From Desulfobacteraceae bacterium (GTDB taxonomy: Bacteria > Desulfobacterota > Desulfobacteria > Desulfobacterales > SKZT01): a DNA stretch of 32,243 nt. A program made the position numbers and the translations under genes. Position 1 is the first letter of the stretch; each line of letters begins with the position of its first letter. The notes under the pieces are model-generated. The model did not search any database, was not told the DNA's origin, and saw only the letters and a list, made by a program, of their open reading frames with translations. The stretch lies in contig JAABTQ010000036.1 of NCBI GenBank assembly GCA_011389745.1, positions 1 to 32,243 of the forward strand. Reading direction: 5' to 3'. This document shows positions 16,284 through 24,508 of this stretch, one piece after another.

Positions 16284-16808
16284 TTAATCTTGTGGTGTAA
16301 AATACAACTTCCCCACCTCAAATCCGAATAATTCGGCTTTATTGACCAGCATATCCGTTGTTTTTTCATCTAATTGCGGACTTTTCGATAAAATCCACAA
16401 ATATTTTGATGAACTTGCCACCAAAGCATATCGATACCGTTCTCTATCCAGTTCAATAATTTTGTAGTCCGCATAAAAGGGCCAAAAGAATGTAACTTTT
16501 AGGTGACCTATATTTTGTGGTCCGGCAAACCTGGCCATACCTGTAACTTTTGAATATTTTTTCTTTCGGGTGTTATATCCTTCATTGGTGACTTTTACCT
16601 TGCCATTGTTCAGGAATTCATAGGTTGCGGTCACATTGATCAAATCTTTTTCAAACCAGTTTGGTAACCTTGCTATTTCATACCACTGCCCCAAATATTT
16701 CTCTATTTGGAATTCCTGTACAGGCTCCATGCTGATTTCTTTGGTACCACGAAATGAACATGAACCGAAAAAAGATACGAAAAGAAGCATCAATAAGATT
16801 TTTTTCAT
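16284..16808 (-). CDS. blc: Outer-membrane lipocalin (Blc-type lipoprotein)
   Basis: The 174-residue product begins with a lipoprotein signal (MKKILLMLLFVSFFGSCSF, with FGSC as lipobox), so it should be lipid-anchored after Cys17. The mature part has the lipocalin signature YLGQWYEIARLPNWFEK and later FFWPFYADYKIIELD, YRYALVASSSKYLWILS and the C-terminal helix. Bacterial Blc proteins bind fatty acids or lysophospholipids in the cell envelope. The start at 16808 is preferred over a frame ten codons longer because GAGG lies seven bases upstream. It stands alone, convergent with the HisG-like operon and divergent from the eRF1-family gene. Confidence 0.92.
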   Translation of the reverse strand: MKKILLMLLFVSFFGSCSFRGTKEISMEPVQEFQIEKYLGQWYEIARLPNWFEKDLINVTATYEFLNNGKVKVTNEGYNTRKKKYSKVTGMARFAGPQNIGHLKVTFFWPFYADYKIIELDRERYRYALVASSSKYLWILSKSPQLDEKTTDMLVNKAELFGFEVGKLYFTPQD

Positions 16809-16857
16809 TTTCAATCCTCTTTTTTTCATTGTTAGCAATCGGCAAATGTTTTCATAT

Positions 16858-16905
16858 AAGCTATCAAGCTACTGTGGCTCGCTCCCTCAGAATGCAGGAC
16901 AACGG
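16858..16905 (-). repeat. Half-unit of a dispersed CCTCAGAATG repeat
   Basis: The sequence CAAGCTACTGTGGCTCGCTC followed by CCTCAGAATG closely resembles 18477-18504 (CAAGCCGCTGTGAGTCGCTA followed by CCTCAGAATG). It marks one end of a repeat family found three more times in the window (18215, 18507 and 27242). The matching outer arm is not seen here, so it is a partial copy. Confidence 0.6.
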
Positions 16906-17020
16906 ATGAATTCAACCCTGCTATATTCCGATCTTTACTTTTATGTTATTTTTCAATAAGATTCAAATATTCAAATGGAGATACCTTAAAAAAATAAATT
17001 TAGCGGACAAGGGGGATCGC

Positions 17021-18166
17021 ATGGATAAATTTACAAAAGAGGATCTTAAGGAATTATTTGAAATTAATCAATGGCCTTCCATAAGCATTTACATGCCTAC
17101 TCAACGAGCTTCAGACACTCAGCAGAATTCAATTCGATTCAAAACACTGGTTCAAAAATCCGAAAGCACTCTTTCCGACTATCAATATAAGGATGCCAAT
17201 AAATTGCTGGCGGAAGCAAAAAAATTATACAATGATATTGCATTTTGGAATCAGCGGAGCGATGGGCTCGCAATGTTTATCTCTCCGGAAAGCTTCAAAA
17301 TATATCTTTTACCCTATGTTTTCGATGAATTAGTGGTCGTCACCCGACGGTTCCATTTAAAGCCTTTGATTCCGGTAATCAGCTCCAATGCACATTTTTA
17401 TGTGTTGGCCGTCAGCCAGAATAACGTCCGGATGTTGCGCTGCACACACGACAGCGCTGAAGAATTGAAAACCGAGGCAATGCCGGCAAGTGTTCATGAA
17501 TTTCTTAAACACGATACCGATAAAAAACAGCTTCAGTTTCACACCAGAGCAAAAGAGGGCGGTTCAGGAAATCGTCCCGCCATATTCCATGGCCAGGGAG
17601 TCGGAGCTGATGAAACCAAGGATAATCTTTTCCGCTTTTTCAAAGATATCGACAAAGGTCTCCAAACCGAACTCAAAGATGAAACCGCTCCTCTTGTATT
17701 TGCCGGAGTCGATCATTTGTTTCCTATTTTTAAAAATAAAAACTCCTATCAGCATCTCCTTAACGAAGCCATCACCGGCAACCCGGATGAACTTAAAGCC
17801 GAAGAGCTTAAAACCAAAGCCTGGAAAATCGTTGCGCCCCTGTTTCGCCAGGAAGAGCAAGATGCTGCAAAACGTTACACAGATCTACGACATACCAACT
17901 CCACTTCCTGTGAACTTAATGAAATCATATCAGCAGCTTATTTTGGCCGGGTGGATTTTTTGTTTGTTGCAAAAGGAGTTCAAGCATGGGGGCGCTTTGA
18001 CGATAAAAACAACAAAGTTGTTGTTCACAATGAAAAAGAACCCGAAGATGAAGATCTATTGGACTTAGCGGCGGTGTCTACAATAGCCAATAGCGGAAAA
18101 GTGTTTGCAGTCAAACCGCCGGAAGTACCCGACAAAGGTCTTGCTGCGGCCCTATTTCGGTATTGA
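17021..18166 (+). CDS. Bacterial archaeo-eukaryotic release factor-like protein (baeRF family)
   Basis: The 381-residue protein opens DKFTKEDLKELFEINQWPSI followed by SIYMPTQRASDTQQNSIRFK. This matches the N-terminal domain of bacterial homologues of eRF1, most like the group called baeRF3. The later eRF1-like region includes LAMFISPESFKIYLLPYVFD, FYVLAVSQNNVRMLRCT and LVFAGVDHLFPIFKN, and the C-terminal part has EIISAAYFGRVDFLFVAKGV. Such proteins are proposed to act on ribosomes in stress, but the function is untested for most. No GGQ motif is visible. The start at 17021 has GGGGGA six bases upstream and is preferred to a frame 26 codons longer. It is a single-gene unit. Confidence 0.75.
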   Translation: MDKFTKEDLKELFEINQWPSISIYMPTQRASDTQQNSIRFKTLVQKSESTLSDYQYKDANKLLAEAKKLYNDIAFWNQRSDGLAMFISPESFKIYLLPYVFDELVVVTRRFHLKPLIPVISSNAHFYVLAVSQNNVRMLRCTHDSAEELKTEAMPASVHEFLKHDTDKKQLQFHTRAKEGGSGNRPAIFHGQGVGADETKDNLFRFFKDIDKGLQTELKDETAPLVFAGVDHLFPIFKNKNSYQHLLNEAITGNPDELKAEELKTKAWKIVAPLFRQEEQDAAKRYTDLRHTNSTSCELNEIISAAYFGRVDFLFVAKGVQAWGRFDDKNNKVVVHNEKEPEDEDLLDLAAVSTIANSGKVFAVKPPEVPDKGLAAALFRY

Positions 18167-18214
18167 TGTGAAGCATAACCATTTGACATTTCTATTGGGA
18201 TTTTGACCCATTGC

Positions 18215-18507
18215 TGTCATTCTGAGGAGGCCGACACCGCAAATTGTTATTTGGCACACAATCATTGGCCGACGAAGAATCTCTCGTTTTTATCATCCCC
18301 AACCGACTATTTTCCCCGGCAAACTCCGGATTTTCACTATTCATTCATTATCCCTGGATACTGGTAACCGGTAACCCATAACTGATAACTGTTTTTCCTG
18401 CCACCCGGATCCGGAGATTCTTCGGTCGCCGGGGTTTCAAGCAGCATATAAGGCAATATTTTCTTTCCACCCATCAAGCCGCTGTGAGTCGCTACCTCAG
18501 AATGACA
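18215..18507. repeat. 293-bp imperfect inverted-repeat element
   Basis: The element starts TGTCATTCTGAGG (18215-18227) and ends with the exact inverse CCTCAGAATGACA (18495-18507). A second inner pair, GGCCGACGAAGAATCTC (18268-18284) and GAGATTCTTCGGTCGCC (18414-18430), is also inverted. It holds no ORF and fills most of the 18167-18644 intergenic region. It looks like a non-autonomous MITE-like or large REP-type element. Confidence 0.75.
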
Positions 18508-18644
18508 ACAGCACCAGAATAAATTCGCCCAAAAATGCTTGATACAGCTGATATGCGGAGATTTTTAATGATTGACAGAAAGATTTCCAGTTGATAAAAG
18601 TACCAAACATTTTTTATAAAACTGAAAGGAGGTTCAATAGGTTT

Positions 18645-19235
18645 ATGAGGAAAAAGTCTTTAGTTCTAAGCTCAGTAATCGCAGTAATTGCTACATTTTT
18701 TATTGTAGTGGGAATTTTTGCGGACACTTTGGGTCCTGATGTTGTCAGAATGGAAACCCAGGGTTATGAAAAGCATGAAAGGGGTATTGTCGAATTTCAA
18801 CACAATAAACATGTTGTAGAATTTAACCTAAACTGCGGAGAATGCCACCATGATCAGGATGGCAAGCCTTTGGATTCTTTCAAGATGGGTGATAAATCTC
18901 CAAAAAGCTGTATCGAATGCCATGATTTAGACTCTACCCATAAAAGCCATGTTGGTGATTATGATGTTGCCTGTGGACAATGCCATGTGGATCAGGATGG
19001 TAAACCTTTAGATGTTTTAAAAATTGAAAGTTGTATTACATGCCACCAGACACCAGGCCTGAGTCCAAAAGAAGTAGGCGCTCCCAGAATGGCAATGGAA
19101 GAACGTTTGGAATATCATGGCGAGGCTGTCCATTTAATGTGCCGGAACTGCCACAGGGACTATAACGTGGAAAAGAAAGCCCGGTTAGCTCCCGTAGCAT
19201 GCAATGACTGTCATCCAAAAAATGGGAAAGAATGA
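18645..19235 (+). CDS. Periplasmic hexahaem class III-like cytochrome c
   Basis: The 196-residue product has an N-terminal signal or anchor (residues about 5-27, LSSVIAVIATFFIVVGIFA). Six CxxCH haem motifs follow: CGECH, CIECH, CGQCH, CITCH, CRNCH and CNDCH. Extra histidines spaced among them (HNKH, HKSH, EYHGEAVH) suit bis-His ligation. The first four motifs fall into a duplicated unit (C-x2-CHxDQDGKPLD, then CIxCH). Tetrahaem cytochrome c3 normally has four motifs, so this is an enlarged relative. It would carry electrons in the periplasm between hydrogenase or formate dehydrogenase and membrane complexes. The start at 18645 lies 12 bases after a strong GGAGG, rather far. Monocistronic. Confidence 0.88.
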   Translation: MRKKSLVLSSVIAVIATFFIVVGIFADTLGPDVVRMETQGYEKHERGIVEFQHNKHVVEFNLNCGECHHDQDGKPLDSFKMGDKSPKSCIECHDLDSTHKSHVGDYDVACGQCHVDQDGKPLDVLKIESCITCHQTPGLSPKEVGAPRMAMEERLEYHGEAVHLMCRNCHRDYNVEKKARLAPVACNDCHPKNGKE

Positions 19236-19312
19236 AACTTTCGCAGTCAAAAAATCGAGCATTATTTTCCATTAATATTTAACCAACCTCTGCCGCACAA
19301 TTCGTTAACATT

Positions 19313-19357
19313 GGACGTCCTGGTGAAAAAACCAAAGCCGCCAAAACCAGGACGTTC
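19313..19357. repeat. 12-bp stem hairpin between cytochrome and permease genes
   Basis: GGACGTCCTGGT (19313-19324) pairs with ACCAGGACGTTC (19346-19357) across a 21-base loop, with one G-T wobble. No T tract follows on the plus strand. It could be a weak terminator for the cytochrome gene or a leader structure for the permease; the sequence does not decide. Confidence 0.45.
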
Positions 19358-19419
19358 AACCAACCTTATCCATTAAAGGTTTTTCCTCCAAACTTCCTAT
19401 TATTTTCAGGCTTACCAAA

Positions 19420-20454
19420 ATGACTAAGATACCGATAATATTTGCATTGATTGCGGCAATTCTCTTTGGGTCGGCTACCCCTGCAAGTAAGTTTCTTCTT
19501 GATATTTTTGGAACATACCAACTGGCCGGGCTTTTGTATCTTGGCGCTTCATTAGGGGTTTTACCCTTTATTCTAAGGGAGAAAACATTTTCGTGGCCAT
19601 GGAAAATTGATAAAAAAACAGGGCTTCTTTTAGTTGGGTCTGTTGTATTCGGCGGGTTATCAGGTCCGGTTCTTTTTCTTTTCGGACTGAGAATTGCCTC
19701 AGCAGCTTCAGTTTCTTTGTGGTTAAATTTAGAACTTGTAGCCACCGCATTGCTGGGAATCATTTTATTTAGGGACCATTTAACCGCTTTAGGATGGTTA
19801 TCATTCGCAATCATGCTGGCAGCGGCCATACTTCTTGCCACAGGCGAGGAGCAGGCAGGTTTACAAGGCGGAATGCTTGTGGCGGCTGCCTGTTTTTGCT
19901 GGGGTTTGGATAACCATTTTACAGCATTGATTACCGGAATCAGCCCTGCGCAAACCACTTTCTGGAAAGGTTTAGTGGCCGGAACCGTTAACCTGATCAT
20001 TGGGATAGCCACCGGAGATTTCACCTTATCCATTTCAAAAGGCGCCATGGCCATAGGACTTGGTGCTTTTTCCTACGGATTAAGTGTTATGTTGTACATC
20101 AGCGCGGCTCAAAGGATAGGAGCCACCAGGAGCCAGATTATTTTTTCCGCATCTCCTTTTTTCGGTGTTCTTTTTTCAGCCCTTTTTTTGTCTGAAATCA
20201 TATCGATGTTACAAATAGTATCGACAATGATGATTCTTGTGGCCCTGGCTTTTCTTTTTTTCGATCATCACAGCCATATCCATTGGCATAGTAAGAACAT
20301 TCACAACCACTGGCATTATCATGATGACAACCATCATAATCACAGCTCTGATGATTCTTCCCACGGAGTTTTCCATACCCATCCTCATCAACATAGAAAA
20401 ACTACCCATTCTCATCCGCATTGGCCGGACCAGAACCATCGGCATGATCATTGA
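19420..20454 (+). CDS. EamA/DMT-family permease with His-rich C-terminal tail
   Basis: The 344-residue product has ten hydrophobic segments in two repeats of about 140 residues, the drug/metabolite transporter (EamA) fold. It opens IIFALIAAILFGSATPASKF, and the second repeat contains VAAACFCWGLDNHFTALITG. The last 64 residues contain 23 histidines (for example HIHWHSKNIHNHWHYH and HTHPHQHRKTTHSHPHWP). Such tails chelate Ni, Co or Zn in metal transporters and chaperones, so metal export is a reasonable guess, but EamA members more often move small organic molecules. Its start has only a weak AGG upstream. It stands alone between the cytochrome gene and the ABC operon. Confidence 0.88.
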   Translation: MTKIPIIFALIAAILFGSATPASKFLLDIFGTYQLAGLLYLGASLGVLPFILREKTFSWPWKIDKKTGLLLVGSVVFGGLSGPVLFLFGLRIASAASVSLWLNLELVATALLGIILFRDHLTALGWLSFAIMLAAAILLATGEEQAGLQGGMLVAAACFCWGLDNHFTALITGISPAQTTFWKGLVAGTVNLIIGIATGDFTLSISKGAMAIGLGAFSYGLSVMLYISAAQRIGATRSQIIFSASPFFGVLFSALFLSEIISMLQIVSTMMILVALAFLFFDHHSHIHWHSKNIHNHWHYHDDNHHNHSSDDSSHGVFHTHPHQHRKTTHSHPHWPDQNHRHDH

Positions 20455-20592
20455 TTTTTATATTTCAGGATAATCGGAAATTATTGCTTGAAAAAGACAA
20501 AGCAATGATAGTAGATGTTTCTTTGTATTTTCAATTTATTTAAATAAAACTATCGTCCTAAGTTCGGTATTTTCTCACATGGAGGAGTTGCG

Positions 20593-23112
20593 ATGAAAAG
20601 ATCCCGGCCTCCGGTGGTCAAACGCTCCATTTTTTCATGGATATTTCCCGGAAATACTAAGTTTCAGATTTTGCTTTTAATCATCATTTCAGTCACTGTT
20701 TTTGCACGGGTACTTCCCTTGGAGATGCAAAAGCGCATTGTCAACCAGGCCATCATGCTCAGTGACCTGGAAATGCTGCTGCTTTATTGCGGAATATACC
20801 TGGTAGCGGTCATCACTGCAAACGGACTGAAGTTTCTTATCAACATGATCGAAACAGTCATATCTCAGCGCACCTTGTCAAATATGAGAAAGGATCTTTT
20901 TGGGCATATCATCACACTGCCGCTTAATTTTTACAGAAAAACACAACCCGGCATGGTGGTATCGGCACTCGTAACCGAACTGTCGACGGCCGGAAATTTT
21001 GTCGGCATGGCTGTTTCCGCACCTGTAATCAATATATTGACACTGCTTGTCTTTGCGGTTTATCTGATTTATCTGAATTGGCTTTTGGCGGTCGTATCTC
21101 TTTCGATCTATCCACTGGCGCTTCTGATTATCCCACTGCTGCAAAAAAAAACCAATCAGGCTAATAAAAAGCGTGTGGACAAAACCCGTGATTTGTCGAG
21201 TAAAATCGGCGAGGCTATTTCAGGTATTCATGAAATTCATGGAAATGGTTCATACCGTATCGAAAACCGAAAATTCAAAAAACTTGTGGACAAACTTTAT
21301 CGTATTCGTATTGTCTGGACATTTTATCGATATGCCATCAAAAGCACCAATAATTTTTTTACCAATCTTGGTCCGTTTCTGGTTTTTCTCCTGGGCGGGT
21401 ACCTGACCATGATGGGTCAGCTGGAACTGGGCGCTCTAGTGGCTTTTCTTTCGGCCCAGGAAAAGCTCTATGATCCCTGGAAAGAGCTTATTGAATTTTA
21501 TCAGGTCTATCAGGATGCATCGGTAAGCTACAAGCGTACCATGAGCTACTTTAACACTCTTCCGGAACATGCACTGGAACCTTCCGGACGCGACGCTTTT
21601 GATCTGGAGCCAACCATAGAAGTCAGGGATCTTTCTTTTGTAACCGAAAGCGGTATCGTTCTTCTAGATAGACTGTCCTTTTCATTGGATAAGGGCGAGC
21701 ACATGGCTTTGATCGGCTTTTCAGGAAGTGGAAAAAGTACACTGGCTTTGTGTATTGCCCAGTTATACAAGTACTCTTCCGGAACTTTACTTTTTGATAA
21801 TAAGGATGTGGCCGATCTTTCCAAAAGGGATATGATCCGCAACATGGGATTTGTTTCACAAACTCCGTTTATTTTTTCAGGCACGATCCGGGAAAACCTG
21901 CTTTATTCATGTGTTGCAAAAGAGGAAGTAGAAGAAATTGATGAAGGAAAAGATCTTCCGTCTTTGGATGACATGATCGAAGTGCTTCAGCAAACCGGCC
22001 TGTTTGTTGATGTACTGCGTTTTGGTTTGAACGCTGTTATCGACCCCGGACAATATCAGGATATCGTGGACAAAATCATCCGGGTAAGGCATCAATTTCA
22101 GGAAAATTTCGGCCAGGTTCTGACCGACTATGTGGAATTTTACGATGAAAATGTCTATCTTTTTTATTCAAGCGTGAGCGATAATATTACATTCGGGGCT
22201 CCGAACCAGTTACCTTTTGAGGATGAACACCTTTGTGAAAACCGTTATTTTATTGAATTTTTAAACAAGGCGGACCTGACGACTCCCCTGGTAACTTTAG
22301 GCGCCGAACTTGCGAGACAGGTAGTCGATATTCTGGGAAATCTTCCTCCCGAGACAGTTTTTTTTGAACAAAGTCCCATAAAACCGGAGGAAATAGATGA
22401 TTTCAAAATCCTTGTGGAACATCTCAAAGAGACCAGACTTCATCAACTTAATGAGCAAAATCGAAAGAAATTATTAGAACTATCATTGCGTTTTACTCCC
22501 GGAAAACATAAAATGGTGGCATTGTCAAACACTTTACAAAAACTGATACTCGAAGGCCGTTCGCTTTTTAAGAAAAAAATTATTGAGGATGGCCGGCAAA
22601 CGGCATTAACATTCTTTGATATGTCTTCTTATATCCATTCTCAAACCATTTTAAACAATATTCTGTTCGGAAGAACCAAGACATCCAGCTCACAAGCCCA
22701 GGACAAAATTGATCAAAGCATAATTCACCTTCTGATTGAAGAGGACCTTTTAGAAACCATTTTGGAAATCGGTATGCATTATGAGGTAGGCAGTAAAGGC
22801 GAAAACCTGTCAGGAGGCCAGCGTCAAAAACTCGCCATTGCCAGGATTTTTCTCAAGTCTCCCCGGTTAATGATTATGGATGAGGCCACTTCGGCTCTGG
22901 ATAACAAATCCCAGGCACGCATTCAGGATTTGCTGGAAAGACGATGGAAAGGAAAGAGAACGGTCATTTCCGTAGCTCACCGTCTTGATATTGTTAAAAA
23001 TTATGACAAAATTGCTGTCATGAAAGCAGGAAAAATTATCGAAATCGGACCCTATGATCAACTCATGGATAAAAAAGGAGTTTTTTATGAACTCGTCACA
23101 GGAAAAGGATAA
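20593..23112 (+). CDS. ABC exporter-like protein with an interrupted, expanded ATPase domain
   Basis: An 839-residue half-transporter-like protein. Residues about 20-310 are a six-helix type I exporter domain (RTLSNMRKDLFGHIITLPLN is its coupling-helix region). The nucleotide-binding domain starts near 345 with Walker A GFSGSGKST (374-382) and Q-loop GFVSQTPFIFSGTIRENLLY (from about 420). About 300 residues then intervene before the signature LSGGQRQK (739), Walker B LMIMDEATSA (about 758) and H-loop SVAHRL. A normal domain has about 50 residues there. Two stretches in the insert resemble the Q-loop-following helix again (FYSSVSDNITFG at about 524 and IHSQTILNNILFG at about 681), suggesting internal duplication. 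The gene leads an operon of regulatory proteins and overlaps the next by 26 bases. Substrate unknown. Confidence 0.88.
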   Translation: MKRSRPPVVKRSIFSWIFPGNTKFQILLLIIISVTVFARVLPLEMQKRIVNQAIMLSDLEMLLLYCGIYLVAVITANGLKFLINMIETVISQRTLSNMRKDLFGHIITLPLNFYRKTQPGMVVSALVTELSTAGNFVGMAVSAPVINILTLLVFAVYLIYLNWLLAVVSLSIYPLALLIIPLLQKKTNQANKKRVDKTRDLSSKIGEAISGIHEIHGNGSYRIENRKFKKLVDKLYRIRIVWTFYRYAIKSTNNFFTNLGPFLVFLLGGYLTMMGQLELGALVAFLSAQEKLYDPWKELIEFYQVYQDASVSYKRTMSYFNTLPEHALEPSGRDAFDLEPTIEVRDLSFVTESGIVLLDRLSFSLDKGEHMALIGFSGSGKSTLALCIAQLYKYSSGTLLFDNKDVADLSKRDMIRNMGFVSQTPFIFSGTIRENLLYSCVAKEEVEEIDEGKDLPSLDDMIEVLQQTGLFVDVLRFGLNAVIDPGQYQDIVDKIIRVRHQFQENFGQVLTDYVEFYDENVYLFYSSVSDNITFGAPNQLPFEDEHLCENRYFIEFLNKADLTTPLVTLGAELARQVVDILGNLPPETVFFEQSPIKPEEIDDFKILVEHLKETRLHQLNEQNRKKLLELSLRFTPGKHKMVALSNTLQKLILEGRSLFKKKIIEDGRQTALTFFDMSSYIHSQTILNNILFGRTKTSSSQAQDKIDQSIIHLLIEEDLLETILEIGMHYEVGSKGENLSGGQRQKLAIARIFLKSPRLMIMDEATSALDNKSQARIQDLLERRWKGKRTVISVAHRLDIVKNYDKIAVMKAGKIIEIGPYDQLMDKKGVFYELVTGKG

Positions 23113-23617
23113 AGTTTGTATCATCTGCGAGTTCCAGGAAAACCTTGCGATATTAAGAGAAATAGATTTTTTTTCGGAACTTCCGCTGGATTTCCTAAAA
23201 GTTATTGCCTACCTGTGTTCACAGGAAAAGTATCAGGAGGGAGACTTTTTAATTAATAAGGGTGAAGATGACGGTCAGGCATTTTATATTATTTCGGGCA
23301 GAGCCGGACTCATGTATGATAGTGAAAATAACAAGTCTGATATGATTGATGAATATGGTTCGGGCAAATTCATAGGGGGGCTGAGCCTGATCGGCAAAAT
23401 GCGAAGACTATTTTCCCTGAAGGCATTAGAGGATACATTGTGCCTTGTTTTAACCCGGGAAAAGTTTTCGAAAGCCATTGCTCAGTTTCCGGATATAACC
23501 CCCAGGCTTTTTCAGGCTGTTCTCACCCGGATTCTCAACTGGGAAGAAAAAATATTTCTGGAGCAAGGACAAAACAGTGACACATGCAGTCGCATCGCAG
23601 GTGTAAGCCTTGTCTGA
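23087..23617 (+). CDS. Cyclic-nucleotide-binding-like domain protein
   Basis: The 176-residue product is a single cNMP-binding (CAP_ED) beta-roll. FFSELPLDFLKVIAYLC leads into YQEGDFLINKGEDDGQAFYI and ISGRAGLMYDS. The phosphate-binding cassette reads GKFIGGLSLIGKMRRLFSLK, with the usual FGE glutamate replaced by glycine, so cAMP/cGMP may not be bound in the standard way. A CIICEF pair of cysteines sits near the N-terminus. There is no DNA-binding domain after the beta-roll. ATG 23087 is chosen because GGAG lies six bases upstream; the gene overlaps the ABC gene by 26 bases, implying coupled translation. It probably acts as a sensor or docking subunit for the transporter or the regulators that follow. 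Confidence 0.82.
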   Translation: MNSSQEKDKVCIICEFQENLAILREIDFFSELPLDFLKVIAYLCSQEKYQEGDFLINKGEDDGQAFYIISGRAGLMYDSENNKSDMIDEYGSGKFIGGLSLIGKMRRLFSLKALEDTLCLVLTREKFSKAIAQFPDITPRLFQAVLTRILNWEEKIFLEQGQNSDTCSRIAGVSLV

Positions 23618-23660
23618 ATGGGTAAATGATTATTGCCGGGCTCATGAAAGGTTATCGTAA

Positions 23661-24086
23661 ATGGATACAGCCAACTTATCGCTGGAGTTTACAAATGATC
23701 TTGACGAGTTGGAAAACCTGCGTCGGAATGTTGAAAATTTTTGCAAAGCAAACGGTCTTACCAGGAGAAATGCATTTGCATTGAACCTGGTTATCGATGA
23801 GGTATTCACCAATATAGTTTCATATGGATTTAATGATAAAAAGGAACACCGGATTAAAATAGATCTTCGAATTATTAATGGAGAACTGACCGTCCGGGTG
23901 GAGGACGACGGAGTACCATTCGACCCGACGGCAGCCCCAAAAACGGACCTGTGCTGTTCTATCGAAGATCGCAAAATCGGTGGGATCGGGCTTCATCTTA
24001 TCAACCAGATCGTGGGCGAGATTATTTACAAAAGAGTAAAGGATAAAAACATTTTGGTGTTAAAAAAATGCCTGGATAAAAAATAA
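23661..24086 (+). CDS. RsbW-like serine-kinase-type ATPase (HATPase_c_2)
   Basis: The 141-residue product has the GHKL ATPase boxes of anti-sigma-factor kinases: N-box NLVIDEVFTNIVSYGF (about residues 43-58), G1 box VEDDGVPFDP and G2 box KIGGIGLHLI. Family members such as RsbW and SpoIIAB bind a sigma factor or phosphorylate a STAS protein. The STAS partner is the next gene, 25 bases downstream. No sigma factor gene is in the operon, so the output may be another target such as the transporter or the cNMP-domain protein. Size is normal for the family. Confidence 0.92.
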   Translation: MDTANLSLEFTNDLDELENLRRNVENFCKANGLTRRNAFALNLVIDEVFTNIVSYGFNDKKEHRIKIDLRIINGELTVRVEDDGVPFDPTAAPKTDLCCSIEDRKIGGIGLHLINQIVGEIIYKRVKDKNILVLKKCLDKK

Positions 24087-24111
24087 AAGACATAACAGGA
24101 GGGAGTCACCA

Positions 24112-24444
24112 ATGGAAATCATAGAAGAAAAAAATAACGAAATTAACATTTTTAAAATTAAAGGCCGGCTCGATTCCAAAACATCGCCGGAGTTCGAGGA
24201 AAAAATCGTTGAATCATCCAAAGACGGCGCAAAAAATATGATTTTCGATTTTAAGGACCTTGAGTATATTTCTAGCGCGGGTTTAAGGGTGATCCTGAAA
24301 GCCACAAAAGAAATGAAACGAACAAACGGGGTGATTGTGCTCTGCAGCATGCAGGATTATGTCAAAGAGGTTTTTGAAATTGCCGGATTTGACACATTTT
24401 TATCTATCGAAGAAACATTTGACGACGCCCTGAAAAAGTTTTAA
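24112..24444 (+). CDS. STAS-domain anti-sigma factor antagonist
   Basis: The 110-residue product is a stand-alone STAS domain: IFKIKGRLDSKTSPEFEEKI, then DFKDLEYISSAGLRVILKA, in which the first serine of SSAG is the usual phosphorylation site, and a C-terminal helix. It has a strong GGAGG upstream. As in spoIIAA/spoIIAB and rsbV/rsbW pairs, the adjacent ATPase should phosphorylate it. Phosphorylation state then sets the free amount of kinase. Length and motif are normal. Confidence 0.93.
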   Translation: MEIIEEKNNEINIFKIKGRLDSKTSPEFEEKIVESSKDGAKNMIFDFKDLEYISSAGLRVILKATKEMKRTNGVIVLCSMQDYVKEVFEIAGFDTFLSIEETFDDALKKF

Positions 24445-24508
24445 AGGAACTGGTTTGATACTATCCCAAAAATAAAATTTACAACAGGAGACTGGAAATA
24501 GAGAAGCT

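Noticed and set aside
18251-18268. Possible sigma-54 promoter (TGGCAC near 18252)
   Set aside because: The second half (TTGC at the right spacing) is absent, and the site lies inside the repeat element.
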